Source: Gonocerus acuteangulatus (Eukaryota; Arthropoda; Insecta; Hemiptera; Coreidae). From it: 64,000 nt of DNA. Shown here piece after piece: positions 23,255 to 33,350 of the stretch. The stretch covers positions 6,201,043 to 6,265,042 of the forward strand of contig OX328131.1 of NCBI GenBank assembly GCA_946811695.1. The letters are read 5' to 3'. Each line of letters opens with the position of its first letter. Position 1 is the stretch's first letter. The notes beneath the pieces were generated by a model, which was not told the origin of the DNA, did no database searches, and worked only from the letters and a program-made list of their open reading frames with translations. Position numbers and translations under genes: made by a program.

Positions 23255-24986
23255 GGTAAATTTGCAGTTTAGTCTGCTCCAAACCGATTATTTTCAAATT
23301 TTGCACTATAACGTATTTTCATGCACTAAACACGAATCAGTTAAAAAAAAAAGTCGCTCTCAACTAGAAAAGAAGTTATTAAGCACTAAAGTTCACAGTT
23401 GTGGAGGTTATGTGCACTCTTATGCGGGCATTTTTCAGTGTCATTGCGTATTTATACCCACCGAACATGGCGTCTGAAGATGTCTAGGAGGCTAAGAAGA
23501 ACGTTATATACAGGGTGTTCCAGTATATGTGTGTGAATTTCGAAATGAATCTTCGTAGGTCTTAGTTATGTTGCATGAGGTTTCTTTTGAAGGTTTAATT
23601 GACTTTGTAACATTCTCCAGTTTTTCTCCAGCGCATCTAACTCTTGATTTTCCAATAGCAGCAGGTATTTTTTATGACGAATTCTGATAGAAAATTTAAT
23701 TTTAAGACTAATTTATTCTGAGAAATCTTTTGATCCGACGCACCGTTTGCGCGTAAAACGCAAAAAACTGAAACATATCGACCTTTTGTAGACAAATTCC
23801 TATCTATCACTGAAATCAAGCCTTGTACGTAAAAACACCTCGATACAAACGTTGTAGCCTATTAATTTTCCTTTCAGATGATACCAAGATCAAAGTTGCA
23901 GGTTTAATATTTAACGGGATATTATGAATGAAAAATATACCTTAAAAGTTTTAAAAAATAACAAATCAGAAAATCGATATGAATAGAAAAAAGTAGCTGT
24001 CATAAACAATAAAAAAAAGTACTTATTTACTGTATGAAAAAAGTAAATAAAAATTATTATAAAACAGAACAGAATAAATTTCTTTTTGCATATGAAATTA
24101 TATCATAAAACTAAAAAAAAAAAAAAATTGCCTTTGTTTTCATTCATAATATCCCGTTAAATATTCAATCTACAACTTTGATCTTGGTATCTTCTGAAAG
24201 GAAAATTAATAGGCTACAGCGTTTGGATCAAAGTGTTTTTACGTACAAGGCTTGATTTCAGTGATAAATAGAAATTTGTCTACAAAAGGGCGATATTTTT
24301 CAGTTTTACGCGCAAATGGTGCGTCGGATCAAAATATGTCTCAGGATAAATTAGTCTTTGAATTAAATTTTCTATCAGAATTCGTCATAAAAAATACCTG
24401 CTGCCACTGGAAAATCAAGAGTTAGATGCGCTGGAGAAAAACTGGAGAATGTTTCAAAGTCAACTAAACCTTCAAAAGTAACCTCATGCGGGCATTTTTG
24501 AGTGTCATTGCGTATTTATATCCACCGAACATGGCGTCTGAAGATGTCTAGGAGGCTAAGAAGAACGGTATTTATATTTTATATTTATTTCGCATTATGC
24601 GCACCTCTCGCTTAGGAAGATATCAAAACTCTAGTCAATCCAACTCGCTAAAAATAATAGTATTGTATTAATTTTAAGCGACAGGTTACGACGGGTGAGG
24701 AGGCCCTTAAAATTTACAATTATTTTTCAATAAATAGTTTATTAATATTTCAAATAACAGTTCTTTGTTTGCCAATGTTACTTCCTGCACATGCGCATGC
24801 TTACAATTACGTTGTCTACGCCAGTTTTTATAACCCTCATAACAGTGAACTTTAGTGCTTAGTAACTTCTTTCCTAGTTGAGAGCGACTTTTTTTTATAA
24901 CGGTTTCGTGTTTAGTGCATAAAAAAACGTTATAGTGCAAATTTTGAGAATAATCAGTTCGAAGGAGGCTAAACTGCAAATTTACC
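23255..24986. mobile_element. Merlin-like DNA element, non-autonomous, copy A
   Basis: Begins ggtaaatttgcagttta and ends with its reverse complement (aaactgcaaatttacc). Terminal inverted repeats of about 150 bp include tgcactataacgtattt and gcactaaacacgaa. Two in-frame tails of a transposase survive (23431-23507 and 24488-24563), reading AFLSVIAYLYPPNMASEDV then stop, matching the end of the better-preserved Merlin remnant at 32066-32365. The 9-bp flanks (acatttatt, attttcatt) agree at 6 of 9 positions. A second inverted-repeat element sits inside. Confidence 0.75.
23508..24491. mobile_element. Nested long-arm inverted-repeat element
   Basis: Arms of about 360 bp (23573-23937 and 24132-24491) are reverse complements at roughly 90% identity (for example gcaggtattttttatgacga; ttgcgcgtaaaacgcaaaaa versus cagttttacgcgcaaatggt). 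The left flank carries tatacagggtgttccag, a phrase typical of arthropod MITE ends. Reading frames on the arms (such as 23637-23819) are mirror images, not genes. Confidence 0.7.
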
Positions 24987-25724
24987 ATTTTCATTTTTTC
25001 TGTTTTTGCTCTTTTCTATCCCAATTTTTCCAATAGTTTTTCAAAATATCAAATTCATATTATTATAAATATCTAATGATAAAAATAGTTTATTCGGACG
25101 TATATTTATTCTATAAATATTTTGTCTATTCTATTCGTAATATCGCCATGATAATAAAAAGATCACTAAACATTTAGAGCAATGCATGAAACTAAATTTA
25201 CCAATGTCGAAACTATAAAATATGATAATAATAATAATTGTCTGCGGAAATTATGCAATTATGAATTTATCGGGACAATTGAAGCGTAAAATCGAACGGA
25301 GCGTAAAGGAATGAATGTTTCCAGTCTAGTGAAGGTTTCACATTCAGGCCTAGAATTTCGCCCCGGCACATTCAGGGATAGAATTTCGAATGTGGAGCTG
25401 CATTTTCAGCAATATACATTCATGGACGCTGGTTCGGCATCAGTGAACCTCTTACTCAATTATATACACACCAAGGCAAGTTAGATGGAATGCTTCGTAA
25501 ACCATGGAGTCTGAAATAGTGTTCCGTAGCTCTTTTCATACTCCAGATCGATACGGGACAAAAATGGCTTCGTATGGAACATACATTCGGTAAACAAGTC
25601 TGTTCAAAATTTAATTTAGAAAATTGTCTAACTGGCTTGTCTCGTAATCGGGAGCTGTGTAATGTTAGTGAATTTTAATCTGCAAACAGATATAAACTTC
25701 CAATAAGTATTTCAGGTTTTTTTT
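24987..25724. other. Anonymous AT-rich region
   Basis: No gene or known repeat recognised. Confidence 0.4.
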
Positions 25725-25870
25725 TTTTTAGGGCGGTTCGTCCCACCCTTCATAGGGAGGAAACCCGCTCATAAGGTTGACCTCATGACGGAAACCGCAA
25801 GTGCCCTCTAAAAATGTTCAGGTTTTAGAACTCATAGATCACGAATTCAATTTTGTGGTTAGGTAATGTA
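25725..25870 (-). repeat. Right-end fragment of the (TA)n-centred repeat
   Basis: Contains tagggaggaaacccgctcat, aaggttgacctcatgacgg and actcatagatcacgaattc, as in the copies at 4305 and 20448. Confidence 0.65.
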
Positions 25871-26070
25871 TCTTGATAATGTTTATGTGAATTTCATAAA
25901 GAATGAGCTGAGAAACAATTTGATACGTTTCAATCAATTATCTACAAAAACCAAGGGACAAATTAATTCAAATAAAATAACCCCTCCTAAGTGTGTCCCG
26001 TGCCTGTTACATAGCCGCTCAGTGTTGGCCGTGCTGGTGAGCGAGGGGCCCGGCATAAGAAGGACCCCAA

Positions 26071-26487
26071 GCCCGCGAGTCACTCCTAGACAAACCCCAC
26101 AGGGTTGCCCCGGACTTGAGCGAGTCGCCACTACAGATCCTGGGGTCTCCCCTCCTATCTAGGTAGGATTGGGCCCCAGGCTCCTCGGCTGGCCGGTTCT
26201 TAGTGACAAGCCCGCGAGTCTCTCCTAGACAAACCCCGCAGGGTTGCCCCGGACTTGAGCGAGTCGCCACTACAGATCCTGGGGTCTCCCCTCCTATCTA
26301 GGTAGGATTGGGCCCCAGGCTCCTCGGCTGGCCGGTTCTTAGTGACAAGCCCGCGAGTCACTCCTAGACAAACCCCGCAGGGTTGCCCCGGACTTGAGGG
26401 AGTCGCCACTACAGATCCTGGGGTCTCCCCTCCTATCTAGGTAGGATTGGGCCCCAGGCTCCTCGGCTGGCCGGTTCTTAGTGTCAA
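26071..26487 (+). repeat. GC-rich 139-bp tandem repeat, 3 units
   Basis: Units start at 26071, 26210 and 26349 with gcccgcgagtc and contain ggttgccccggacttgag, cctggggtctcccctcc and ctcggctggccggttctta. Only a handful of substitutions between units. Base composition contrasts sharply with the AT-rich surroundings. Minus-strand frames (MATRSSPGQPCG...) arise from the repeat; no domain recognised. Confidence 0.9.
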
Positions 26488-26647
26488 GTAAAACATTATT
26501 TTAGACTACTTATATTATTCCTGGAAAAACCGTTTCACCAAGGAAGCGTGTGTATATGTATGTTGATAATATCAAATTCTGTTTAGTTTATTTGGACTTG
26601 AAAAAACAAAAACAAAAAAAAAAACGATACCTATCCCCTCCAAATAG

Positions 26648-26828
26648 TTTTTTTTTTCTTTTTTACGGCGCATCTACATCTAGGTCATTAGCGCCGACAT
26701 CTAGGGTGCAGCGAGGAATTTTCCCAGCGAGCCCTGATATGAGAAAATTCCTGCCGGAGGTGGGAATTGAACCCACAATCTCTCGCTTATGAATCCAAGG
26801 CACTAGCCACTAGACCACGGGAGACCCA
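26648..26828 (-). mobile_element. SINE-2 copy with 9-bp target duplication
   Basis: Minus-strand SINE-2: A-rich tail (T run at 26648), tacggcgcatctacatctag, gaggaattttcccagcg, B box complement gggaattgaacccac, and A-box side ctagaccacgggagacc. The flanks tccaaatag at 26639-26647 and 26829-26837 are identical. Confidence 0.88.
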
Positions 26829-26961
26829 TCCAAATAGATTTACCTAAAAGTACATGTATTAGAGCTACTTCCGTATAAATTTCATGGCTGTTCTCGACAT
26901 ACTAATAAAATGAAGTTGTCAATTAGCGATGCAACTATTTAATGAAAACGACTTTATCATT

Positions 26962-27087
26962 TTAACTCCTAGGCTTCCACGGTCCGAGTCATTACAAATA
27001 TTATAGGCTTCTGGTATTGACCGTGTCACAAACTTCCTTGCCGACGTTTCGTGATACCCCCCCCCCCCCCCGGATTTCTTCAGCTTC
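26962..27087 (+). mobile_element. Penelope-like element end fragment with 13-bp duplication
   Basis: Carries ggcttccacggtccgagtca, tctggtattgaccgtgtcac and gccgacgtttcgtgat, as at 57264-57345. A C16 run at about 27056-27071 follows. The flanks cgactttatcatt at 26949-26961 and 27088-27100 match exactly, so this 126-bp piece was inserted as a unit into copy 1 of the dispersed element. Confidence 0.75.
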
Positions 27088-27655
27088 CGACTTTATCATT
27101 ATTATTTTCTGCAGAGAATTATTTAACATTTTGTGCCAGAAATTAAATGAACATTAACAGTGACATAATTTACTATTAAGTGTGAAACTGTTAAATTTTA
27201 ACAGAGTAATACCTGGAAAAGAGCTAACAATATTACACTGATTGTTAATTTATTTGACGCCACAATCAATACCACATTTGGAATTATACATATCTCTACC
27301 CATTGAGTAAAATATGACTTTTTAGATTGAATACTTGTTGATTTTCGTAATATAAACCCATTTATCTTCCAAAATAATTATTACATAGAATTGGTAGTGG
27401 TCTCCTTCGACTCAGCACAAAACAAAACTTATAAAATAATACTGAAATCAGAAGGTTTAAAGTACCTACAGTTTTCCCCAAAAATAGTGCGTTTGGTATC
27501 ATTTTGAGCCATTGCAATAAAGAATAATGAAAAAATGATTTTTGGATCCATAAATACAGACAGCATTTGGAATAGCAGTGACAGTAGGAAGACCTGAAAG
27601 TTATCACACCGCCCCCTCCCCGAACAACCCCCCCCCGCGCCACCAAAAGCAGAAA

Positions 27656-27929
27656 CTTAGAGAGCCGAGAGCCTATTAAGATGGCGAATCAATGCTGCCA
27701 ACCTAGGCATTGTTCAACAGGTACTCCCATCAATGGCACGCGTCATCAACCCTTTACTACGGAAATGGAGCGAGCGACGTTCGCTTCATTCATGTTCAGA
27801 TATCCATTCTCTACCTTCTTCCACTAAGCTTTTTTTTTAGCACAACCCGAAAGAATGTAGGTATTGTGGTTGTACTCATCAAAAAAAATTTTAAAATGAC
27901 TATGACTCTTTATCTGTGCCATTATTATG
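27656..27929. other. Spacer with G/C-rich piece
   Basis: Short; includes a C-rich stretch just upstream (27600-27645). No gene seen. Confidence 0.35.

Positions 27930-27980
<51 letters not shown>
27930..27980 (+). repeat. (TA)n microsatellite
   Basis: About 50 bp of TA abutting the 3' end of the minus-strand SINE-1 copy, so it may be that SINE's tail. Confidence 0.85.
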
Positions 27981-27983
<3 letters not shown>

Positions 27984-28256
27984 CAGTCCCGTAACAGGCC
28001 AAAAGGGCTAAGAGGACCAAATACTGTAGACGTATCTGATTTTTGACCATATGATCAAGAGCTCCCTAGGGATATAGTTTGGTCAGTGCTTTGCTCTGGC
28101 CGCCTGAATTTCCCCTTTGCACGTACCCATTAATAAATTTATCATAGGCTGGGTGGGCCTAGGGACGGCCAGGGACCCTTTATTGCCTTTGAGAATTGAA
28201 CTCAGATCCTCCAGCATATTAGTCCAGTGCTCTACCACTGAGCTAACCTGGACCAA
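27981..28256 (-). mobile_element. SINE-1 copy, near complete
   Basis: aatcagtcccgtaacaggcc, cccctttgcacgtacccatt, ggctgggtgggcctaggg, then the complement of the tRNA-like head: ttgaactcagatcctccagc and tctaccactgagctaacctg. It is flanked by TA tracts on both sides. Confidence 0.85.
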
Positions 28257-28274
28257 CATTATATATATATATAT

Positions 28275-28600
28275 TTGGATATACACGGCGCAGGTAAAAA
28301 AGGGGTGGCAAGCTGATCACGAGCGGGGTTCGTATTATGAAATATTTTTTTATTATATTTTACCAATAGATTTAAGGTTAGGATTTTGAATCCGAATTTT
28401 TATGCTACTCTGTTTATAATATATCAATGACAAGTAATTTTATTGGATTTACTAAAATGAAAATTCTTTTTTATAAAATCGTTTAAAATGTTTAGGATTT
28501 AATTGCCCCTGAGGAGGTGGCATGAAGGCCACGAAAACCAATAATTAAGTAGTACATAAGGAAAAAGAGTACTATTTTTTTGACCTGCGCCATGTATATA
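28275..28600. mobile_element. Penelope-like 3'-end fragment with inverted ends
   Basis: Ends: acggcgcaggtaaaaaaggg (28284 on) and its near reverse complement tttttttgacctgcgccatg (about 28574-28593). The interior contains cccctgaggaggtggcatga then ggccacgaaaacc, a pattern common at Penelope-like element ends. Assignment tentative. Confidence 0.4.
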
Positions 28601-28646
28601 AAAAAAAATAAATAAACGTAATTAATGTTCAGAAATACGTCGAATA

Positions 28647-28648
<2 letters not shown>

Positions 28649-28697
<49 letters not shown>

Positions 28698-28865
28698 CCT
28701 TTCAGACTCCAGAGGGAGTACTTGGTAACGGGAGGACTTCCTTGCAAGAAGTGCCCCTGAAGAGGTGCGAAGAAAAGATGCACGAAACATGTCGGGCCCA
28801 ATAAATAAAGTGGTGTAATAAAGGAAGACTGCTTTAATGACCCCATGCCACCTAGGATAAAAAAG
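28649..28865. mobile_element. (TA)n plus second Penelope-like end fragment
   Basis: TA tract 28649-28694, then tgcccctgaagaggtgcgaa and gcacgaaacatgtcgggccc. The same motif class (cctgaagaggt ... cgaaacatgt) lies at 63330-63360. Tentative. Confidence 0.4.
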
Positions 28866-29182
28866 AATTTTGATATTTTGGGTCATCTATAAGAATAAAT
28901 AATATATATATATATACATATATATATATATGAACCTTTCAAAAATATCTGTATATGAATAAACATAAATAGTAACTAATGTTATATAATTCCTTAAATA
29001 TGAAGCTCTGTTTCCTCCGACTGAGATAGTGCCTTCAAAATTCACATGCCTTTTTTTTTTCTCTCTCTCTTTTTTCTTTAGAATTTCATTAGGCCATTAG
29101 TTTATCATCCAATAGTCACAATTTCTGAACATATTTCGTGATATTGTACAATATTTACGATAAGTCCAAGAGATCTCGTGTC

Positions 29183-29186
<4 letters not shown>

Positions 29187-29240
<54 letters not shown>
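29187..29240 (+). repeat. Poly(A) tract of about 54 nt
   Basis: Uninterrupted A run following tcgtgtctgt. Likely a retroposon tail or expanded homopolymer; no recognisable element was seen upstream. Confidence 0.85.
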
Positions 29241-29244
<4 letters not shown>

Positions 29245-29475
29245 TATTTTCTTTTATTACCTCCACTTTTCACAAGGTTTCCGCAATTTTAAAAAAGGTC
29301 GTTTCAGTATTGGTGTCACTGGATTCCTTTTATCAATGAAAAGTATAAGTGTATTACTGGAAAACCGTGAGTTTAAGATGTTTTTACGAATAAAAAGCGT
29401 TTTTATCATCGACTGTATAAATAAATATATGATCGAAAGGAACAAGGAAAAAGCTAAATTATTACTTCCTTCAAA

Positions 29476-29516
29476 TTCGTAGTTAATAATAAATGGACGT
29501 TAAAATTTAAATGAAA
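29476..29516 (+). mobile_element. 41-bp SINE-3 tail insertion with 15-bp duplication
   Basis: The sequence ttcgtagttaataataaatg and gacgttaaaatttaaatga is exactly the 3' tail seen at 31603-31808, 32640-32840 and 41219-41373. It is bracketed by attacttccttcaaa at 29461-29475 and 29517-29531. An extremely 5'-truncated retroposition event. Confidence 0.9.
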
Positions 29517-29619
29517 ATTACTTCCTTCAAAAACTTTAAATAATGGAGTGAATTGCCGTGAAAACGAAGAGGAAAAGTTTTCAGAAAGAAGAATAATTTC
29601 CCAGAAAGAGAGATAAATC

Positions 29620-31395
29620 ATGGAAACTAGAAGTAACACCAATCCAAGCAAGAATATTGACCAACTTGCATACATTAGATTTCCTCTTGTAGAAATGGCT
29701 TCCAAGAATGCCACATTCAACAAAATTAGTACCTTTTTAGTCGAAAAGTGGCTAACTAAATCTGGAAGAAATATTGGAGTTACAAAAAACAAAAAATTGG
29801 GTACATTACTTATAACTTTTCCAGAGACCCATACTACCACGGAAATGTGTAATGAGAAAACATTCGGTGAACACAGAATCAATGTTTATCCGCACAAACC
29901 TCTAAATCTTACCAAAGGGATTTTCTCCTGCGAGGAAATAGAATATCTTACTGATTCAGAAATACTTAATGAATTAGAACATGAAAACATAACCTATATA
30001 AGAAGATTCAAAATTAGAAGAGCGCCTCACAGAACACTATTCGTTGCCACATTCAACAAAGATAGGTTAAATGACAAAATCAAAAATAGGTTATATGATT
30101 GTACCGATTACGACATACATCCAAAAGGTAAATCTGAAGGAGAGCGTCCTCAGCTACGATTTTCTTCAAAGTTTGCACTATAACGTATTTTGATGCACTA
30201 AACACGAATCCGTTGAAAAAAAAAAAAAACCCGCTCTCAAAGAGGAAAGTAGTTATTTTAAAAAAAAGTTCACTGTTAAGAAGGTTTGGGAAGAATGCCT
30301 TGGACGACTTTTGGGCATAGAATTCTTTTCATTTCTGCGAGTTGGATTGACTAGGGGTTTTGATGTTTTCTTGAGCGAGCGGAAACGCATTGCACGCATG
30401 CCCAAAAGCGACAGTTTACGACCATGTCAGCTACCACAGGTGAGTCTAAATTTCAATTACACTTCGTCATTAAGGACTAATGCGCATGCGCGTGTTTACA
30501 TATAAGCTGTTTACCCCGTCTTTTATAACCTCCATAACAGTGAACTTTAGTGCTTAATAACTTCTTTCCTAGTTGAGAGCGGGCTTTTTTTTCAACGGAT
30601 CGTGTTTAGTGCATCAAAATACGCTATAGTGCAAACTTTGAAGAAAATCGTAGCTGAGGACGCTCTCCTTCAGTTTTACCCATCCAAAACCGTCTTCGTT
30701 GCTTTAATTGTTGGAGCCTACATCACACAGCTAAATTTTGTGTAAGCGAAGCAAAATGCGAAAACTGCTCTCAGGCTAAACACGAAGGATCCTGCCCCGT
30801 TTACAAGAAAGAGGCTGATGTATATAGAATTATGTCTACTGATGGGATTCCATACAGAGAGGCGAAGCAGAAATTGAACATATCCAAAGTCAGTTATGCT
30901 GGAAAAGTCGCTTTGAACCGGGAAAGCTGCACTCAGAACATGGATATCATGGAACAAGTTTCTCTAAAAATCGGAGAATATTTGAAGCCGCTGCAAACTC
31001 AACTATCAAGCATTATGGTAGCGATTGTACAGTTAACTTCACCAATTCTCCCGTTGGAAGAAGAAATATCAGGGATATCACTTGGAAAAGGATCAATCGA
31101 AACTCAAACCGAAGATCTACCTGAAGAAACAACACCACCTCCATCTTCAGAAGAACCAAAGCAAGATGAAGAAGTAGCAACCCAGACCCTCTTCAATGAT
31201 GATAGTGTCAAGAAAGGATCCACTTTCTTACGATTATCAGGTAATGATTGTGATGTGACATCTCCTGAAATTGATTCTCTCTTACAAGATAAGCCTAAAT
31301 TAAAAATTGATGAATTTCAAGGCAATGGCATTAAATCAGAATATAGGAAAGGAAATACTAGGAAAAAACGTACTAGGACTACTAAATTTAAATAA
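29620..31395 (+). pseudogene. LINE ORF1 (Gag-like), split by a Merlin-like element
   Basis: The first part (29620-30126, from METRSNTNPSK) ends in YDCTDYDIHP; the second part, after the insert, continues with NRLRCFNC and two zinc knuckles (30700 to about 30800; CX2CX4HX4C and CX2CX4HX3C), the order normal in R1/Jockey-type Gags. The charged C-terminus stops at 31395. A 554-bp element plus its 9-bp duplication separates the two parts. Collapsing the insert leaves a +1 frame difference, so a further 1-nt change exists. No ORF2 was found downstream. Function in the family: RNA binding. Non-functional here. Confidence 0.82.
30127..30680. mobile_element. Merlin-like non-autonomous element, copy B, 9-bp target duplication
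   Basis: Starts ggtaaatctgaaggagagcg and ends with the near-perfect reverse complement. The arms (about 160 bp) include tttgcactataacgtat and gcactaaacacgaa. The flanks catccaaaa at 30118-30126 and 30681-30689 are identical. The interior holds the shared module gcgagttggattgact and gagcgagcggaaacgca. 8-9-bp duplications and GG-starting ends are expected of Merlin elements. It inserted into a LINE Gag gene. Confidence 0.85.
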
Positions 31396-31602
31396 TTTTT
31401 ATATTAACAGTAAATATCTGTAAATCTATAACCCTATTAGATTTTAAGGTAGATTTTAATAATCAAAAGATATTACTAAAAAATTCACTAAGTATAAAAA
31501 CCATTATGTATAATAATCATAACCATGCTTGCTTATAATAATCCAGTATTCAATATCAGTTTTCAATTACTCAAAAATGTGGTTACAATCCAAATATATT
31601 TA

Positions 31603-31808
31603 CTTATTTAAATTTTAACGTCCATTATTATTAACTATGAATTTTAGGACGGGTTATCTACAGGTCACCACCCTTTTCTAGCAAGGATAGGGCTGATGCC
31701 TTTTCACTTTTCTAAAGAAAACCCACCACCCCTAGTGGGAATCGAACCCACGACCTTTTGGCACGGAGTGTTAAGTGCTCACGCCTTAACTCTCACGGCC
31801 ACCGGGCC
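31603..31808 (-). mobile_element. SINE-3, full-length copy with 14-bp duplication
   Basis: On the minus strand: tRNA-like head ggcccggtggccgtgagag, aaggcgtgagcac, B box gtgggttcgattcccac, then tagaaaagggtggtgacc, acccgtcctaaaatt and the family tail aatggacgttaaaatttaaa. The flanks tccaaatatattta at 31589-31602 and 31809-31822 are identical. Confidence 0.92.
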
Positions 31809-31821
31809 TCCAAATATATTT

Positions 31822-31825
<4 letters not shown>

Positions 31826-31910
<85 letters not shown>
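31826..31910 (+). repeat. (TA)n microsatellite, about 85 bp
   Basis: TA run with one gtaaa interruption, located at or replacing the left end of Merlin-like copy C. Confidence 0.85.
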
Positions 31911-31913
<3 letters not shown>

Positions 31914-32065
31914 GTTATGAGAGCTAATGTAAACAACTAAATTTGTCAACATAAGCATGCGCGGGTATGGAAAAGTTCGTAATAAGGAAGTTTAATTGAA
32001 ATTTGCCATAAATTATCGAAATTCATCAGCAGTTATTTATTTACAATCATTTTTTAAAATAATGA

Positions 32066-32365
32066 AACACTCTTCACATTTCTTGTTTCGGTGCCCATAC
32101 TCAAAATATTGAGCGCATTTGGAGGGAAGTTCGGGATAATATCCCGCAATATCGGGATAATATCCCGCAATATCGGGATAATATCCCGCGATATCGGGAT
32201 AATATCCCGCGATATGGGCGGCGAGAAGAACATTTAGATGGATATTTAGCCGAATTTCTCTTCAAACGCGCTCATAAATATGAAGAGCGTTTAAAGGCAT
32301 TTTTGAGTGCGATTGGGGATTTGTGTCCACCGAACATCCAGTCTCAAGAAGAAGAAGAAAGCTAA
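32066..32365 (+). pseudogene. Merlin / IS1595-type transposase, C-terminal remnant
   Basis: A frame of 99 codons to TAA contains GAHTQNIERIWREVRDNIP, then YGRREEH, YLAEFLFKR and FLSAIGDLCPPN. These fit the C-terminal part of the ISXO2-like DDE transposase domain (HTQ-IE-W ... YLAEF) of Merlin elements. A TGA precedes it, and the N-terminal and central catalytic parts are missing. Inside is an in-frame 21-bp unit repeated four times (32132-32215) where one copy is expected. Family role: cut-and-paste transposition in the nucleus. Non-functional here. Confidence 0.8.
32132..32215 (+). repeat. 21-bp in-frame repeat within the transposase remnant, 4 units
   Basis: cgggataatatcccgcaata plus t, repeated four times; each unit encodes YRDNIPQ or YRDNIPR. 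The unit contains the palindrome cgggataatatcccg. Confidence 0.95.
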
Positions 32366-32639
32366 GAGAGATGTCTTGGAGGATTAGAAGAATGTCTAGG
32401 ACGACTTTAAGGCCATACATGCTATGTGTTTCCGCTCGCTACGCTCGCTCAAGAAGATAACAAAACCCCAGTCAATCCAACTCGCTAAAATTAATTAAGG
32501 AGCGTAGTGGAGCGAGCGGAAACGCATAGCACGTATGCCCTTAAGCGACATGTGACGACGGGTGAGGATGCCCTTAAAATTACCAATATCTTTGAATAAA
32601 TGGTTTCTGAACATTTCAAATGACAGTTCTCTGTTTCCC

Positions 32640-32840
32640 AATGTTACATACGTGAGGGTTAAGGCGTGAGCTCCGTTCCAAAGGTCGTGGGTTCGATTCC
32701 CACTAGGGGTGGTGGCTTTTCTTTCGAAAAAAGAAAAGGCTTCACCCCTATCCTGGCTAGAAAAGGGTGGTAACCTATAGATAACCCGTCCTAAAATTCG
32801 TAGTTAATAATAAATGGACGTTAAAATTTAAATAAATACA
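32640..32840 (+). mobile_element. SINE-3 copy inside Merlin-like copy C
   Basis: gttaaggcgtgagctccgtt, gtgggttcgattcccacta, agaaaagggtggtaacct and the tail aatggacgttaaaattt. Slightly 5'-truncated. The flanks (ttacatac / atacatat) suggest a short duplication; the empty site is visible by comparison with copy A near 24777 (caatgttacttcctgcacat). Confidence 0.85.
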
Positions 32841-33350
32841 TATCTGCGCATGCACGTGTTTACAAATACGCTGATGACGCCAGTTTTATAACCTTCCTAA
32901 CTTTAGTACTTAATATTATAGTCTATTAATTTTAGCGAGTTGGATTGACTGGGGTTTTTTTATCTTTATGAGCGAGCGTAGCGAGCGGAAACGCATAGCA
33001 TGTATGCCTTAAAGTCGTCATTTATGCCTTAAAGTCATGTATGCCTTAAGGTCGTCACAAATTTAGTTGTTTACATTAGCTCTCACAACCTGCACAACAG
33101 TGAACTTAAGTGCTTAATAACTTCTTTCCTAGTTAAATCCGACGTTTTTTTTAATCGTATTCGTGTTTAGTGCATCAAAATACGTTATTGTGCAAAGTTT
33201 GAAAGAAATCGGTTTGGAGGGCTGGAAACTGCATTTTTACCTAATTTAATCCTCTTCCTGTACAGACAGAGAAAAAATACTACAACAATATATACTATAA
33301 ATCTATTCTATATATTTTCTCAAGAATTATCTATAAAATAAACTAGATTC

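Larger units (their letters stand above)
26545..27655 (+). mobile_element. Array-seeding dispersed element, copy 1 (unexpanded)
   Basis: Matches, in order, parts of 51790-52930 and 58185-61070: tttagtttatttggac, cgatacctatcccctc, tacctaaaag, tttcatggctgttctcgac, taataaaatgaa, attattttctgc, gaacattaacagtgac, cactgattgttaatttattt, cattgagtaaaatatgactt, gaatacttgttgattttc, attggtagtggtctc and gtgcgtttggtat. Here each segment that is tandemly expanded in the other copies is present once. It is interrupted by a SINE-2 (26648-26828) and a Penelope-like fragment (26962-27087). Non-coding; class unknown. Confidence 0.7.
31911..33241 (+). mobile_element. Merlin-like element, copy C, with transposase remnant
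   Basis: The right terminal repeat (about 33098-33241: cacaacagtgaacttaagtg, tttagtgcatcaaaatacg, ending actgcatttttacc) matches the ends of copies A and B. A transposase C-terminus lies at 32066-32365. The left terminal repeat is not visible next to the TA tract, so the element is truncated. It carries a SINE-3 insertion (32640-32840), and the internal module gcgagttggattgact...gagcgagcg occurs as an inverted pair (about 32409-32498 and 32937-33013). Confidence 0.75.
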
